From Bolinopsis microptera (lineage: Eukaryota > Ctenophora > Tentaculata > Lobata > Bolinopsidae), in the NCBI RefSeq assembly GCF_026151205.1, contig NC_087072.1, positions 7,240,084-7,304,083 of the forward strand: 64,000 nucleotides of DNA, given 5' to 3'. Positions 23,494-34,995 of the stretch are shown here, piece after piece (the first letter of the stretch is position 1; every line of letters starts with the position of its first letter). The notes under the pieces were generated by a model. The model did not search any database. It saw only the letters and a list, made by a program, of their open reading frames with translations, and was not told the origin of the DNA. A program made the translations under genes and the position numbers.

Positions 23494-24434
23494 CTATGGG
23501 ATCAAGAGTTCCCTTAAATCCGACACTTCGTCTACCACCTCTCCTCCCTTCGCTAGCCCATTTTCCTTGTTCAGCATCATCTGCATCAGTACCTGCACCG
23601 TCAACAGCACCGACATTACCTGCAGCACCTGCACCACCAGCACTAGCACCATCACCGGCACCACTAGCACCATCACCGGCACCACTAGCACCGGCTCCAC
23701 CAGCATCACCTCCAGCTTCAGCATCACCCACAGATCCAGCTCCAGATCCATCACCAGCTGCACCACCATCACCAGGAGTTTTTCCTTGAGCAGCATCCCT
23801 TTCCGCCCGCCTCTTTGCCAGAAGATCCTCCTCTTTTCCATCGGTAGCTCCTTCTTGTTCTCCTGATTTATCAGCATCAGCTGGATCCTGTTCAGTACCA
23901 GATTTGTCTGGTTTTTTAAATGGGCCTTCTCTCAGCCTCCTCCGATACTCTTCCAATGCTTTTTGTTGCATCTCTACCACAATCTGAAGTTACATGATAA
24001 GCAACCAGTCAAACTTGTAATAATAGTTAATAGTAACTAGTAAAGAAGTAAGTATGAAGAATGCGATCAGCCACTAGACACAACCACAAAGTGCTACTTA
24101 GTGATTGTAGCACTCCCGCAAAGCCACATGTTAATTGTGCTAGACAAAATATGCACAATCAGTGTGAACCACCGGGCCACAGATAATAATACCACCAAGC
24201 TGCAGCTCAACTAATCTTCTATCAATGAGCTGTGCACGGTTAAGGTGAAAATAATACCCGGCCCCCAGCCCCCCGACCCCCGGCCCTCGGCCCCCCAGCC
24301 CCCTCCCCTATACGTGCCCGGTATCCCCCAGTCCGCCTTACCTCGGCCATACTGCTGGAAGTGGAGGATCCCCCTTTCTTGCTACTAGAACTGCCCGTCT
24401 CCTTGCTGATTTGGCTGCCATCCTTTGAGCTCAT
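23494..24434 (-). CDS. CCDC40: Alternative N-terminal module 3 of the CCDC40 locus (two exons)
   Basis: Exon 3a, 24342-24434, encodes MSSKDGSQISKETG and a Ser-rich stretch ending SSSMAE, with donor GAG|GTAAGG. Exon 3b, 23494-23983, begins IVVEMQQKALEEYRRRLREG and continues with a Lys/Asp/Glu stretch and a Gly/Ala-rich tract (GAGDGASGAGDGASAGGAG). It ends in phase 1 at ATAG|GTAACA. The start, the Ser-rich linker and the helix AL-E-x-YR parallel modules 1 and 2, but here the homologous unit is split by a 358-bp intron. The phase-1 end would join the CCDC40 exon at 17884 in frame. The GC-rich Gly/Ala repeat (about 23620-23740) is locally unlike the AT-rich surroundings. A separate truncated paralogue is the main alternative. 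Confidence 0.65.
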
Positions 24435-27400
24435 TTTGGGGAGCTGACAGTTTTGAAATTAATATTTATTACATTTTTGAGAAAGATTTTGGAAATAAAA
24501 GTGCATTAAAACAAATTTGGAGCAGACATTTTTCGACGAATAAATTTGTCCGATAAATATTTGTTAGATCTTTAAAAGTATTAATTTCAACATAGATTTA
24601 TAAACATCAATTGCTCAATTTGTTTCTATGAACAATTCTGGATCTGATTGTTAAAACCGAAAATGTTTATGAGTTTTTTCAATAACAGCCCTCAGACAAA
24701 CAAGCAACACGAGTGGCAAAATATGCGAAATACGCAAAACAATGCTATTAAGTAAATAAATTATGCAGACACAGCTGTCATATTTCTGCATCTGTGAGAG
24801 TCTCTGAAGGTTTCGGCAACTTGAATATTTTCCGTTTATATACTTGCGACATTCCATGCCATGTTCAGTTCTGACTTACTACCGAGCTAATTTTTGTGAA
24901 TGCTGGATTCATTCAAATTATTATAATGAATATTTATAGTAAACAAACAATAGAAATAAGCGAGCAGTGTGCTTACAAAGATTGTACTTTTTCTTGAGGA
25001 AATTTTACAGTCGAATCAAAAAAGAAGAAACTTTGCAGTCATAAAAGAATACCGCTTGAAAAATTCAGCGAATAGTAAAAAATAAAGGAAGTTGGTGGAA
25101 GATTCATACAATTCTGTGATTTCAGATCGAAACGCTAGGAACTCTGAATGTACTTTGCTAAACGTTTTTTGACCATAAAATCGATAAAAAGTGGTTCGGT
25201 GACGTTTGGATAAATTTGTATGTGTATTCTGATCGGCTGACCTTACTGACAGTTTCTGAAAAACCACCAATTGTTAATCTTTAGACTGGACTGAGGTTTT
25301 GATGCTTTGCGGTATAATTTTATGGAAATTATTTTACATTAGAATTGGCCTGACTGGTGATACACATTTTAAGGGTGAAGGGCCACAAAACTTGGTGAAA
25401 ACAGCCAAATATTGATTGATTAAATTGATAAACGATTTGGGTTCACGTTATGACTATTAAAATGATCCCTGACAAAATGCAACACAATCGATCAGTAAAG
25501 CAAGCTGAACACCGCCCAGCATAACGTAAATCTGATGGACAAAAACAATCTTCTGTTTTACAATCCCGTTGACAACTAATACTATTGATTAAAAACATAT
25601 CTATCGGTCACCTTGCACCGTTATCGAATAAACAAAGGAACACCGATAGATAACTCCGGTAACAAGCAATTGTCGGCAAGCATGTTTTCAGCGAAAGTTT
25701 TGATGAATAGAAGCTATCGGCAATTATTAACTCCGAGGAGATCTATCATTTAAAGAGTGAACTGTAAAAGTGATGATAATTGGTTTTTTAACTAGGCTAG
25801 TCAGTGTGGTTTGTTGTAAAGTTAAGATGGTTAACCTCTCCTGTTGCATGTTTTGAGAGGTTTAACTTGAAGTTATTCCAGATTTTTTAACCGATATCAA
25901 GGAGAAAATTTAGATGGTAAAACTGTTTTTTAAATATGTTGGACAAAACGTGCAATCGTGTGAGAGAAAGCCATGGAGTTCTGATGAAGGTGTTTTACAA
26001 TTTCCAGACCATGAATAGAAGTTCTTTGTGTGGTTGAGAATTGTTTTTACTGCGTTGATGAGAAGTTGTGTCTATCGAATGAATGTTGTGATGATTGGGA
26101 ATGAAGCTGCAAGAATATTTTAATAAATGTGTTGCTGGTGTGATAGAATATATCGAAAAACCAGCAATTCTAAATCGGTCCACTATACTGAGATTTCATT
26201 GTAAAGATCAAAAAATCAAGATCTTTTCGAACGTTTTGGAGGTGCCTTTCTTATTCTAGCTTCCATCCAAATTACATCCGCTAGGATATAATATCGCAGT
26301 TGAGGTACAATATAGCTATAATAGGATCGAGCTATCACAGAATTATCGGTTAACTGTTTGCGCGGCGGTAGCTTGTGATCCAAACCATTGTCTTGATTTG
26401 TTCTAGTGACAATTTTTGGCGGGAAAACTTTCCGCAAAACCCTCATAATACATGGTTGTAACATTAAATTGGGAATAGGTTATTCTACTGAAAAAAATTG
26501 ACTTCTATCAAGTTCAAAAGCATATTGATATGCTGGATAAACGAAATTCAAAGTTCTACTCGCATAGCATTAGCCTGTATAACATAATTAAGCAGACGTA
26601 GGCTGTATCTGTTAAGACTAAGCTTCATAATAGGGACCACTAATTAGATTGGACTTGTTATCTCATGGATATCACGTGACCAGCTTCTAACCCTGACATG
26701 GAGACTGGAGACAAGTTCTCGTTTTCTCGAGCTTCAAACTAAACAGAACATCCACACGGTTGCGATACAAATTGTATAAGGATTGTAACAAGAATTACAA
26801 AATGATTTGCCACACACTGTGTTTGGTGAACTCTCGATAGCTTGTGTTTTTTCGAAATGAAAAGTCCCTGAAATATCAAGCAGCACCCGGAATTAGAGAT
26901 AACGAGTAACGACGTGCTTGTCTTCTAACAAAACATTTGAGTACACGATATTTGCAACTTGCAAGGTTAACACTATATTCACGAGATTTACGGTGTGTTT
27001 TCAAGGTTAACAAGATATTTGCACCACTATTATATCAGGTTAACAGGGACACCAGAGTTAGTGTTCGGGAGAAGTTTCAGAGAATTCGTGATTCCATCTG
27101 CATTAGTATATTAGTATATTAGCATATTAGCATATTACCTCATAGTAGTACGTTTAACATTAGTATATTATATTATTAGTGATTACGACACCACTATATG
27201 TTGCGACAAGGATCCCGTGTCGCTATATGTAACTATGTAACAACAGCGCTACTGAGTTAGGAATCAGGTAAAAGAAGATGTGACTCTATCAGCTGATTTA
27301 CAATTAATGGTAAGGGAGAGTATAAGTGAAGTTTTAATTGCAGTCAAGCGTAATCCTGAAAAGGATGACATCTTCTCAATCTGGTCTAATTCTAAGTCTT

Positions 27401-28925
27401 AGATTTAAAATTTCTGAATTGTCTCGAAAAAAAGAGAAAGAAAAAGTGTTCGGGAACACGATCCTATTAGTATTATTAATACAAATTGTGTTACTATTAC
27501 AAAAATACCGGTAAAATACAGAGTATCACAATTCACCATTGGAATCGTTAATGTTTCAGTGAGACTCTTTCATAGACAGAGATATTATCGAATATACTAT
27601 CAAAAAGATAATTATGTTAGAGTTACGACTCTTACGGCGTGAAACACTCAACTTTTGAAAATAATGGATGGATAAACAACGGTAAATACTAAATATGCGT
27701 AGAATCTTATTAAATGTATTAAAAACAGTTCTATATTTTGACACGTGATACTGATTATGGGGAGTAGTTTCTAACAAGCTCCCAGACAATGCTTGTTTAG
27801 ACACCATAACGTTTTGATTTAAATAAAATTACTGCTTCTAAAACGGTCTTACTTAGTGACACTCCCGAGTCCAGCTCAACGTGCAAATCACTGGAGAGAT
27901 GGTAAATTGCAAATATCTATTGTTGATTTACGACATACGACGTACAATCCACTTCATGCTAATAGACGCACGTGAGTATATGAATATAGTTAGTGGATTT
28001 CTCAATTTCTGTTTCGTCTCACGTTTCCCATCCTTTGTGTCAAGCAATTTAGTTTTAAATAAGATTAAAAGTTTGATTTAAAAATAATTAAAAAAAGGCT
28101 TTTCGTGGAGGCGGACTAAATTTAAGGTATAAAATAAAACACTACTGAAACTGAGTAACTATGCAATCTACTTAGTGCTTAGTCACGAGACAGACTTACC
28201 TTATCGGACCTTATTTGGACATAACGTGTACGGAAATAATTTTGGTGAGACCTAATTATAGACGGAAAGATTTTTTAAACGCACATGGTAGCTGGACTTT
28301 AATTTGGACGGACAAACTGGGTCGACGTAGAAAATTTGATGATGCCGATCAAATTCTTGAATTATCAAATAAATAAATATTGTCAAGGACAAATGTGGGA
28401 GTTTAAATATTTGCTAGACTATAGTTCGGTTAGGATCCAAATGTTTGTCCATGTACAGCATTACAAATTGCGAAACAGCTAGCTGTATCTGTTCAAAACA
28501 TCAAACTTCAATAAATGACTCATGGTCTCATGTCTGCCTTCATTTATCAAAGAATTAAATTTAAAAGTTTATAATTCTTGAGAAGTTTCAAAACCCATTG
28601 TAACTGTATTTTCGCATGCTGGTTAAAAGTGTAACTATTATCGTTGAGAAAATGATTCAGTCGCACAATCAAACCTTTGACGATTGTAAATCATTGACGA
28701 TTGTTTGACAATTTTAATTTTATATAAGTTCAGCATCTTAAATCATGGCAGCTCAAACAGGGCGCTGATCATTGTGGTTGAGATATAATAAAGCTTCATC
28801 GTGACAGTAATATGTACATGCATATATTGTTTTATATTGATATCGTCTTCCTTGTTATTAATTGAATAAGTTAAAAGTCTCGCTGACTGTCGTGAGAATA
28901 TTCAATCTGTGGGAATGTGAACAAA
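24435..28925. other. Non-coding stretch upstream of the CCDC40 locus
   Basis: No gene, RNA or element could be supported. Several 60-85-codon frames lack domains and biased composition. It presumably contains the promoter of module 3, but no core motif stands out. Confidence 0.45.
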
Positions 28926-29332
28926 CTCCACTCCACTCCACTCCACTCCACTCCACTCCACTCCACTCCACTCCACTCCACTCCACTCCACTCCACTCCA
29001 CTCCACTCCACTCCACTCCACTCCACTCCACTCCACTCCACTCCACTCCACTCCACTCCACTCCACTCCACTCCACTCCACTCCACTCCACTCCACTCCA
29101 CTCCACTCCACTCCACTCCACTCCACTCCACTCCACTCCACTCCACTCCACTCCACTCCACTCCACTCCACTCCACTCCACTCCACTCCACTCCACTCCA
29201 CTCCACTCCACTCCACTCCACTCCACTCCACTCCACTCCACTCCACTCCACTCCACTCCACTCCACTCCACTCCACTCCACTCCACTCCACTCCACTCCA
29301 CTCCACTCCACTCCACTCCACTCCACTCCACT
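28926..29332. repeat. Uninterrupted (CTCCA)81 pentanucleotide array
   Basis: Eighty-one perfect tandem copies of CTCCA (TGGAG on the other strand) with no interruption. Because the unit length is not a multiple of three, several frames stay open and produce spurious ORFs of 139-179 codons on both strands. Perfect purity implies recent expansion or active homogenisation. Confidence 0.98.
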
Positions 29333-31305
29333 AGGAGTAAGTCTACGCGGTAACTACGCGTACTGTGTACTGCGTGACGCGATTGCGATTGTTTCACGAG
29401 CGCGCGCTACTGCAAGCGCAAGGGATCTGGTATGTTAAACTTAAAGCAATGTGGGTTATCCATTGTTAATGGACTAGCTCGGCGCGCAAAACTTCGTAGC
29501 ACTTGCTGACTTGCCTCGAGAAGAAAGCGGTACGCGCTATTTCGAAGAAATTTCGAAGAAAAATCATGATCGAAAATATACATCAATTCATTTAATTCAA
29601 TTGTTAGTTTGAACTTAGTTTATATAATAAGCGACATGTAATTGTAATGAGTTGGCACAACATTTTTCCTTCAATCGGGATTTTGAATTTTGATGATTTT
29701 GGTCATGCCAAAAGTTGTTTAAAAATGAAAATAATACATTAAATTCAACGTGCAGCAATTTTTGCTAAAAAATGTTCACCTAACCAGTATGCAGTAACCA
29801 TGGCCACGGGGCCATTATATAGCGAGCCCATGCAATATAATACCGATCTAGATCTATCTGCATACTTCAAATACAAAATAACGCTCGTTAGGCGTTCGCG
29901 TTATTACTTTGATCATGATTGATATTGCTTAACCCTAACCGTAATACATAATATAATAATACAACCTTAACCCTAACCTTAACCTTTTAGTATAGCGCCG
30001 AGCGCGATACACTGGTGGCGATTACGTTTTCACCTCTTGAGGGAATCCTACACATGTTGTTAACTGTCAGACTTTGGACGAGGAAATGTTCTCGCGCCGT
30101 ACGTTTACTATGGTAGAGCATTTTGGTACCAGAACGATAAATCTCTTTAAAATAAAAAGTTAAAAAGTTCGAAAATAGAGTGTTTTAGTGAATAACTTAG
30201 AATATATTTTTGATTTTCTCAAGGTCTGACTGATAGATTTTCTTTAAACTTTCCAAATAGTTACAAGGCTATATGACGGATAATGTGTGAGAGTATGGGA
30301 GAATTTATATGTGCCAAACTTGAGATATAATGACTTCAAACACAAGAAAATATATATATACAAGATATTGCGAGCGTCCTGTTACTCTCTTAGATGCAAT
30401 ATCTGTAAAGTATTGGATGAGAACTGATTTTAAGTAAGGATTTTAAATTAAGTTCAGGATTATAAAAAAATTCTCCGATTTGCAGTTCGAATAATATGTG
30501 CTTGTGATGTATCCGGCATCAGCATAATCTCAGAGGAAACATCTCTCGCGTGCATATCTTTTGTATCTTTTTTAGCAGAACTCTTTCCTCAGAAAGTCAC
30601 CGAGTAAAAATGAAAAAGTCAGATGACTGTAACAAAGCAGCAGAAATCCCACACATTAATAGCCCTCTCTCATCACTATGCTGAAATTAAAAATATAATT
30701 TTTGACTGTACAAGTAACTTTTCAAATCTCAATCAGGTTTTAATTATCTCAGTTACTCGCCAGATTTTGAACGATTAGGCGCTAGACAGTATGATTCTAA
30801 AGATTTACAATCTTAAATTTTGTACTACCTTTGTTCATCCTTAGAACAACATTACGAAGTACTCCAGCGGACGAAGTACTCCAGCGGACGAAGTACTCCA
30901 GCGGACATCTGAGCAGAAACGATTTCACTCGACCAAGGTACTGGAGCTGAAAAATTTTGAGTCATATTTCATTTGTAAACAAGTGAAAAAGAAGTACTAA
31001 ATTACAAACAATGTCATTAAGCTTATTAGCGATCATGGATGAAGATAACAATGTAATTAGGAACAATTTAAACATGGAATGCAGCATCGTATTGATTGAG
31101 TGGGTCTCAGAATTAATTTGAAGATAACACACTTTAAAAAAAAGTTTAAAGCAGTCGGTCGGATTAACAAGTAAAAGAAATACAGTAGTCCCGGTAATAA
31201 AGCTTTAATATACCACACATCATGAGGAACAGTGTGTAAAAAATAACATTAAAATAATTGAATGGCTAAACATTTCAGGTTACTAAATGATTGAAAGTGC
31301 CTGTG
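29333..31305. other. Non-coding stretch with a GC-rich dispersed segment
   Basis: At 29401-29432 the block CGCGCGCTACTGCAAGCGCA plus AGGG(A/C)TCTGG also occurs at about 41359-41388 and flanks different sequence, so it is a dispersed repeat end. A 17-bp unit (ACGAAGTACTCCAGCGG) is tandemly repeated three times at 30854-30904. A short run of CCTTAACCCTAACC-like motifs at 29930-29990 resembles degenerate telomeric repeat. No gene was seen. Confidence 0.5.
30854..30904. repeat. 17-bp tandem repeat, three perfect copies
   Basis: ACGAAGTACTCCAGCGG repeats three times without mismatch in otherwise unique AT-rich sequence. Confidence 0.95.
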
Positions 31306-31986
31306 TATAGAAAACCGAGTTCTAGGTATTTAGTGTATGCTAGTCAAGCTCTAGTCACGAAGCACGAACGGCAGGGCGTACCGTAAGGTAGAAATGAAAC
31401 GAGTATATTAAAATGGATAATTAATTAAATGGAAAAGTAATACAAAGTGAACGTCAACAGATAAAACTTCCAAGTGTTCGCTCCAAGCGATTGCCGTGAA
31501 TATAGATCACACTAAGTGTCTAGTCACAGAGAATAGTACTCAGTTAAACTGGCTATTGACAATCGAATCCCTTAAAATGATTAAGGGGCAACTAAGAAGT
31601 GAGCTCTCCACATCCGGCTCTCCGGGTATACTCTCAAAACTTCGTCACGCCACACTGCGTGACGGCACAACGCATCTGCTTGTACCACGTGACACGCAGT
31701 CTCGCCAATGAGCACTCCACTAGCAGTCACCCTGCGTCCGCGAGGACCAACCACAGGTCTGGCTGTAAGTCAGGTGCAAAGTGAGCGGACGGCTCGTTTC
31801 AGACAGTTAGTCTGACAGTAGTTCTGCCAGCCAACCGACTTACACTCAAAATGTGTAACTCCCAAATACGAACATATAAAAACATTGGTTATTATATACC
31901 CGGAAATACATACTAAATTCTACGTCCCTTAAACGTTATACTAAAACTAAGATATCCTAAAAGATATCTCTAAATACCATATTACA
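31306..31986 (-). repeat. 3' LTR (element orientation)
   Basis: Matches 34311-34995. From about 31577 to 31986 it appears identical to the other LTR, whereas 31306-31576 differs at roughly one base in ten with small indels. Confidence 0.92.
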
Positions 31987-32146
31987 ACATCTCTACCCAA
32001 AAATTTTTTTCGAATATTTTAAAACAATAAAATAATCGCCCTATTCAAAATTTAAATTTTAATGCTCCCACGCATCAAAAGTCCAAAACTTAAAAATAAG
32101 TCAAGTCTCAAAATAAAATACACGGCCCTAACCCTGTGCATTAAAT

Positions 32147-32449
32147 TTAAATCCTCAAAATCCTAAAGTTAAAACTGAAATTGACTTCCACAAATTTAAA
32201 ACTTTCCAAGACCTTCAAATACTTCCTTCTTGCACCAAGTTGTAGAGTCTTTGGTGTTGAGTCTTCATCATTAGATAGAGATGTATCGGAATCTCTAAAA
32301 CGTCCTTGACAAGCAAACAAAGAAGTCAAAATAAATTCGAAAGTTTCTACGTTTCCGCCACTAAAGCAGCCCTGAACGGTTCGTGTTGCGAGTAAAGATC
32401 CTAATATCCCTATCAGTACTGTTCTGAAAGATACACGTGTTATACCCAA
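32147..32449 (-). pseudogene. Short frame with signal-peptide-like start in the env position of the LTR element
   Basis: A 100-codon minus-strand frame whose first 30 residues look like a secretory signal or membrane segment (basic start, then ILIGILGSLLA-type hydrophobic core in the order VLIGILGSLLATRTVQG). It sits between the internal frame and the 3' LTR, where an env-like gene would be. It is too short and has no recognised domain, so an env relic is only an inference; chance is possible. Confidence 0.25.
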
Positions 32450-32573
32450 GTAAGGTACTAAATTACTGCTAAGTACTAAATGGAAAGTTTAGCTAAGTGC
32501 GTAAGATATTACTGTACTGAGACTAGATTCCAAAGTAAGTGAACTTCCCTCAATCTGGGCATCTCCCCGTCCT

Positions 32574-33707
32574 TTACTGGCTCAAGAGTTTCAAAAGATC
32601 CTTGACCAAACTTATTTTCTCGTACTCTAAACGGTCAGGTTGTCTCCGTTCCTCAGCATCATGTGACATAGAACTGTTACGTCCTATTGTTCTTTCACTA
32701 ACGAGCGGACTCGATGCTCTTCCAGCGGTCGATCTCTCTCTAGCTGGAGTGAAAAACTCTGCAGAATTATCAACTGTTTCTACACTATCGCCTGAGGGAA
32801 TGTTATGTGTGAAAGGTGTTACAGTGCGTAAACTAGGATTAGTCGAATTGAGATCTAGGAGAGCAGGTTTAATTACCACTCTAGGAGTAGAACTAAAACT
32901 AGGTTGCTTGTAAATGCTAGCTGCACCATCCTTCTCCAGACGAAACTTCTTCGGATGAACCTCTCTTCTCCTTACAACTGGTGCTCTTCTCAGCTGAAAA
33001 TCTGTCTCCTCTTCACTATTACTATCGGAATAATCTACAAATCGCTCCGATGAGTCCGTCTTTAACTCAGCTCCACTGCTCTTAGCCTTATTGTAAATGT
33101 ATGCCTGAGGTGGCTTACTTGCTGTACACAAGACCCCTCTCTCTAGAGAGCTTACATCTCTAGTAACCGCTGAAACATTTTCCACCGCATCAACTGCTCC
33201 CGCAACTACTGATGCCTTCTCTGTAGTATCAGCCTGAGTAAGACTACAATTGCAATGGCGGCTATCAACTTCAGGCGTAATCTGAACAATGTTTACTGTG
33301 CTATGGTCATCACTAAACTTCTCATCAAACAAAAACGCCGGAATCATACTATCCTCAACACTCAACTCATTGCAAGATTCCTCGATCATATTACTGCAAT
33401 CATCCTTAACCACTGTCTCGCTGCTAACCGGTACTTGCATCCTCTTAAACAGTATCGGGTGTTTACATCTATAATGTTCACGTGTCACCCGGTTTACTCC
33501 CTCTAAGGCAGCTTCAAGACTAAAAGTGCAACTGCTACCAATGCTCGCTACATTTTCTCGAGATTTACCATAACCCTGGTATTTATAGCGGTTAAATCCA
33601 CCACACTTCTGGTTTCTCTTCCCCGAGATATGCTTCATGGTAAAAGTACAGTTAGCAAGCTCCTGAAGCTTCCTGATGACAAAAGACGTCACTTTCGAAA
33701 ATCTCAT
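32574..33707 (-). CDS. 377-codon internal frame of the LTR element (RNase-H tail plus unknown C-terminus)
   Basis: The first 35 residues (VIRKLQELANCTFTMKHISG then KRNQ) resemble the end of the Ty3/gypsy RNase H domain, where the usual pattern is LQE-(Y/F)-x-F-x-(V/I)-x-H-x-PGK. What should follow (integrase zinc finger and catalytic core) is missing. Instead there is a Ser/Glu-rich, poorly conserved region with a basic FQLRRAPVVRRREVHPKK patch like tails that follow integrase. The simplest reading is a large deletion that fused the RNase H end to the post-integrase tail while keeping an open frame. The frame is surprisingly intact for a relic. Confidence 0.55.
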   Translation of the reverse strand: MRFSKVTSFVIRKLQELANCTFTMKHISGKRNQKCGGFNRYKYQGYGKSRENVASIGSSCTFSLEAALEGVNRVTREHYRCKHPILFKRMQVPVSSETVVKDDCSNMIEESCNELSVEDSMIPAFLFDEKFSDDHSTVNIVQITPEVDSRHCNCSLTQADTTEKASVVAGAVDAVENVSAVTRDVSSLERGVLCTASKPPQAYIYNKAKSSGAELKTDSSERFVDYSDSNSEEETDFQLRRAPVVRRREVHPKKFRLEKDGAASIYKQPSFSSTPRVVIKPALLDLNSTNPSLRTVTPFTHNIPSGDSVETVDNSAEFFTPARERSTAGRASSPLVSERTIGRNSSMSHDAEERRQPDRLEYEKISLVKDLLKLLSQ

Positions 33708-33772
33708 TACAATCTCATAAATGCGTGTGTTTTTGACCGCGGGTGACCTCCTCTTAAATCTAGGGCCACCCT

Positions 33773-33982
33773 TTAGAAGTTTAAAGGCACCTGACTGTTA
33801 GGTCTATACACTCTGTTCCAACTCTGTTGGCCATAACCACTCTGATATGAAGACCCTCTGTCTTGATATCTACCTCTATTACCAGCTAATCTGCTCGGAC
33901 AGTTCCTCTGAAAATGTCCAATATCACCACACTCCCAACAACCTTCCAACTGATGGCGAACGTTACGATCATCATTTCTCAT
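33773..33982 (-). pseudogene. Gag nucleocapsid fragment with CCHC zinc knuckle
   Basis: Contains CWECGDIGHFQRNC, an exact C-x2-C-x4-H-x4-C retroviral-type zinc knuckle that binds genomic RNA in Gag. It is followed by a Gly/Arg/Tyr/Gln-rich tail. Capsid-coding sequence upstream is missing. It reads minus strand, upstream of the 377-codon frame, in the expected gag-pol order. Confidence 0.85.
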
Positions 33983-34310
33983 GGTAGCTTAATCTCACAA
34001 ATACGAGCTATCTATCTAGATTTAACTGTACTGCGAAGCTTACAAACGGCTGTAAAACTGGGTGCTCGTTAAAACGATAGCACTGAACTGGAATATACAG
34101 GTACCACAAAATGCGTAGCAACACTTACCAATTCTAGTAGGAAGTACTCAAGATCTAGAACAACCTCCAACGTAATTCTTCTGAACTGCGACGTACACCG
34201 AACTTAGCTTAGCAAATGACAACGTTAGGATCTAATCGAAACTATACTGAATATAGGTGATAATAGAAGGATCACGAGCAAAAATAGCAACACTAAAAGT
34301 GGCCTCCAGA

Positions 34311-34995
34311 TATAGAAAACTGAGTTCTCTAGTGTTTAGTGTATGCTAGTCAAACTCTAGTCACGAAGCACGAACGGCAGGGCGTACCGTAAGGTAGAAA
34401 TGAAACGAGTATATTAAAAAGGATAATTAATTAAAAGGAAAAGTAATACAAAGTGAACGTCAACAGATAAAAAACCTCCAAGTGTTCGCTCTAATCAATT
34501 GACGTGATTATAGATCACTCGACGTGTCTAATCACAAAAGATAGTGCTCAGTCAGACTGGCTATCGTCAATTAGAATCCCTTCAAATGATTAAGGGGCAA
34601 CTAAGAAGTGAGCTCTCCACATCCGGCTCTCCGGGTATACTCTCAAAACTTCGTCACGCCACACTGCGTGACGGCACAACGCATCTGCTTGTACCACGTG
34701 ACACGCAGTCTCGCCAATGAGCACTCCACTAGCAGTCACCCTGCGTCCGCGAGGACCAACCACAGGTCTGGCTGTAAGTCAGGTGCAAAGTGAGCGGACG
34801 GCTCGTTTCAGACAGTTAGTCTGACAGTAGTTCTGCCAGCCAACCGACTTACACTCAAAATGTGTAACTCCCAAATACGAACATATAAAAACATTGGTTA
34901 TTATATACCCGGAAATACATACTAAATTCTACGTCCCTTAAACGTTATACTAAAACTAAGATATCCTAAAAGATATCTCTAAATACCATATTACA
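34311..34995 (-). repeat. 5' LTR (element orientation)
   Basis: Partner of 31306-31986. The primer-binding-like site abuts it at 34294-34308. Confidence 0.92.

Larger units (their letters stand above)
31306..34995 (-). mobile_element. Non-autonomous Ty3-type LTR retrotransposon, internally deleted
   Basis: Two direct LTRs (31306-31986 and 34311-34995) bound a 2.3-kb interior read on the minus strand. In element orientation the LTR starts TGTAATATGG. A primer-binding-like site TGGAGGCCACTTTTA lies directly after the 5' LTR (34294-34308). A purine-rich GGGTAGAGATG lies just before the 3' LTR (about 31988-31998). The interior holds a Gag zinc knuckle, then a 377-codon frame with an RNase-H-tail-like start; reverse transcriptase and integrase cores are absent. 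No clear target-site duplication was found (ACTG versus CTGT at the ends is not convincing). It would need proteins from a relative to move. Confidence 0.88.

Noticed and set aside
23457-23866. Plus-strand Pro/Ala- and Thr/Ser-rich frames
   Set aside because: They are antisense shadows of the Gly/Ala-rich exon 23494-23983.
28858-29438. Open frames of 139-179 codons on both strands (HSTPL and EWSGV repeats)
   Set aside because: By-products of the CTCCA array, open in several frames at once; no flanking coding signal.
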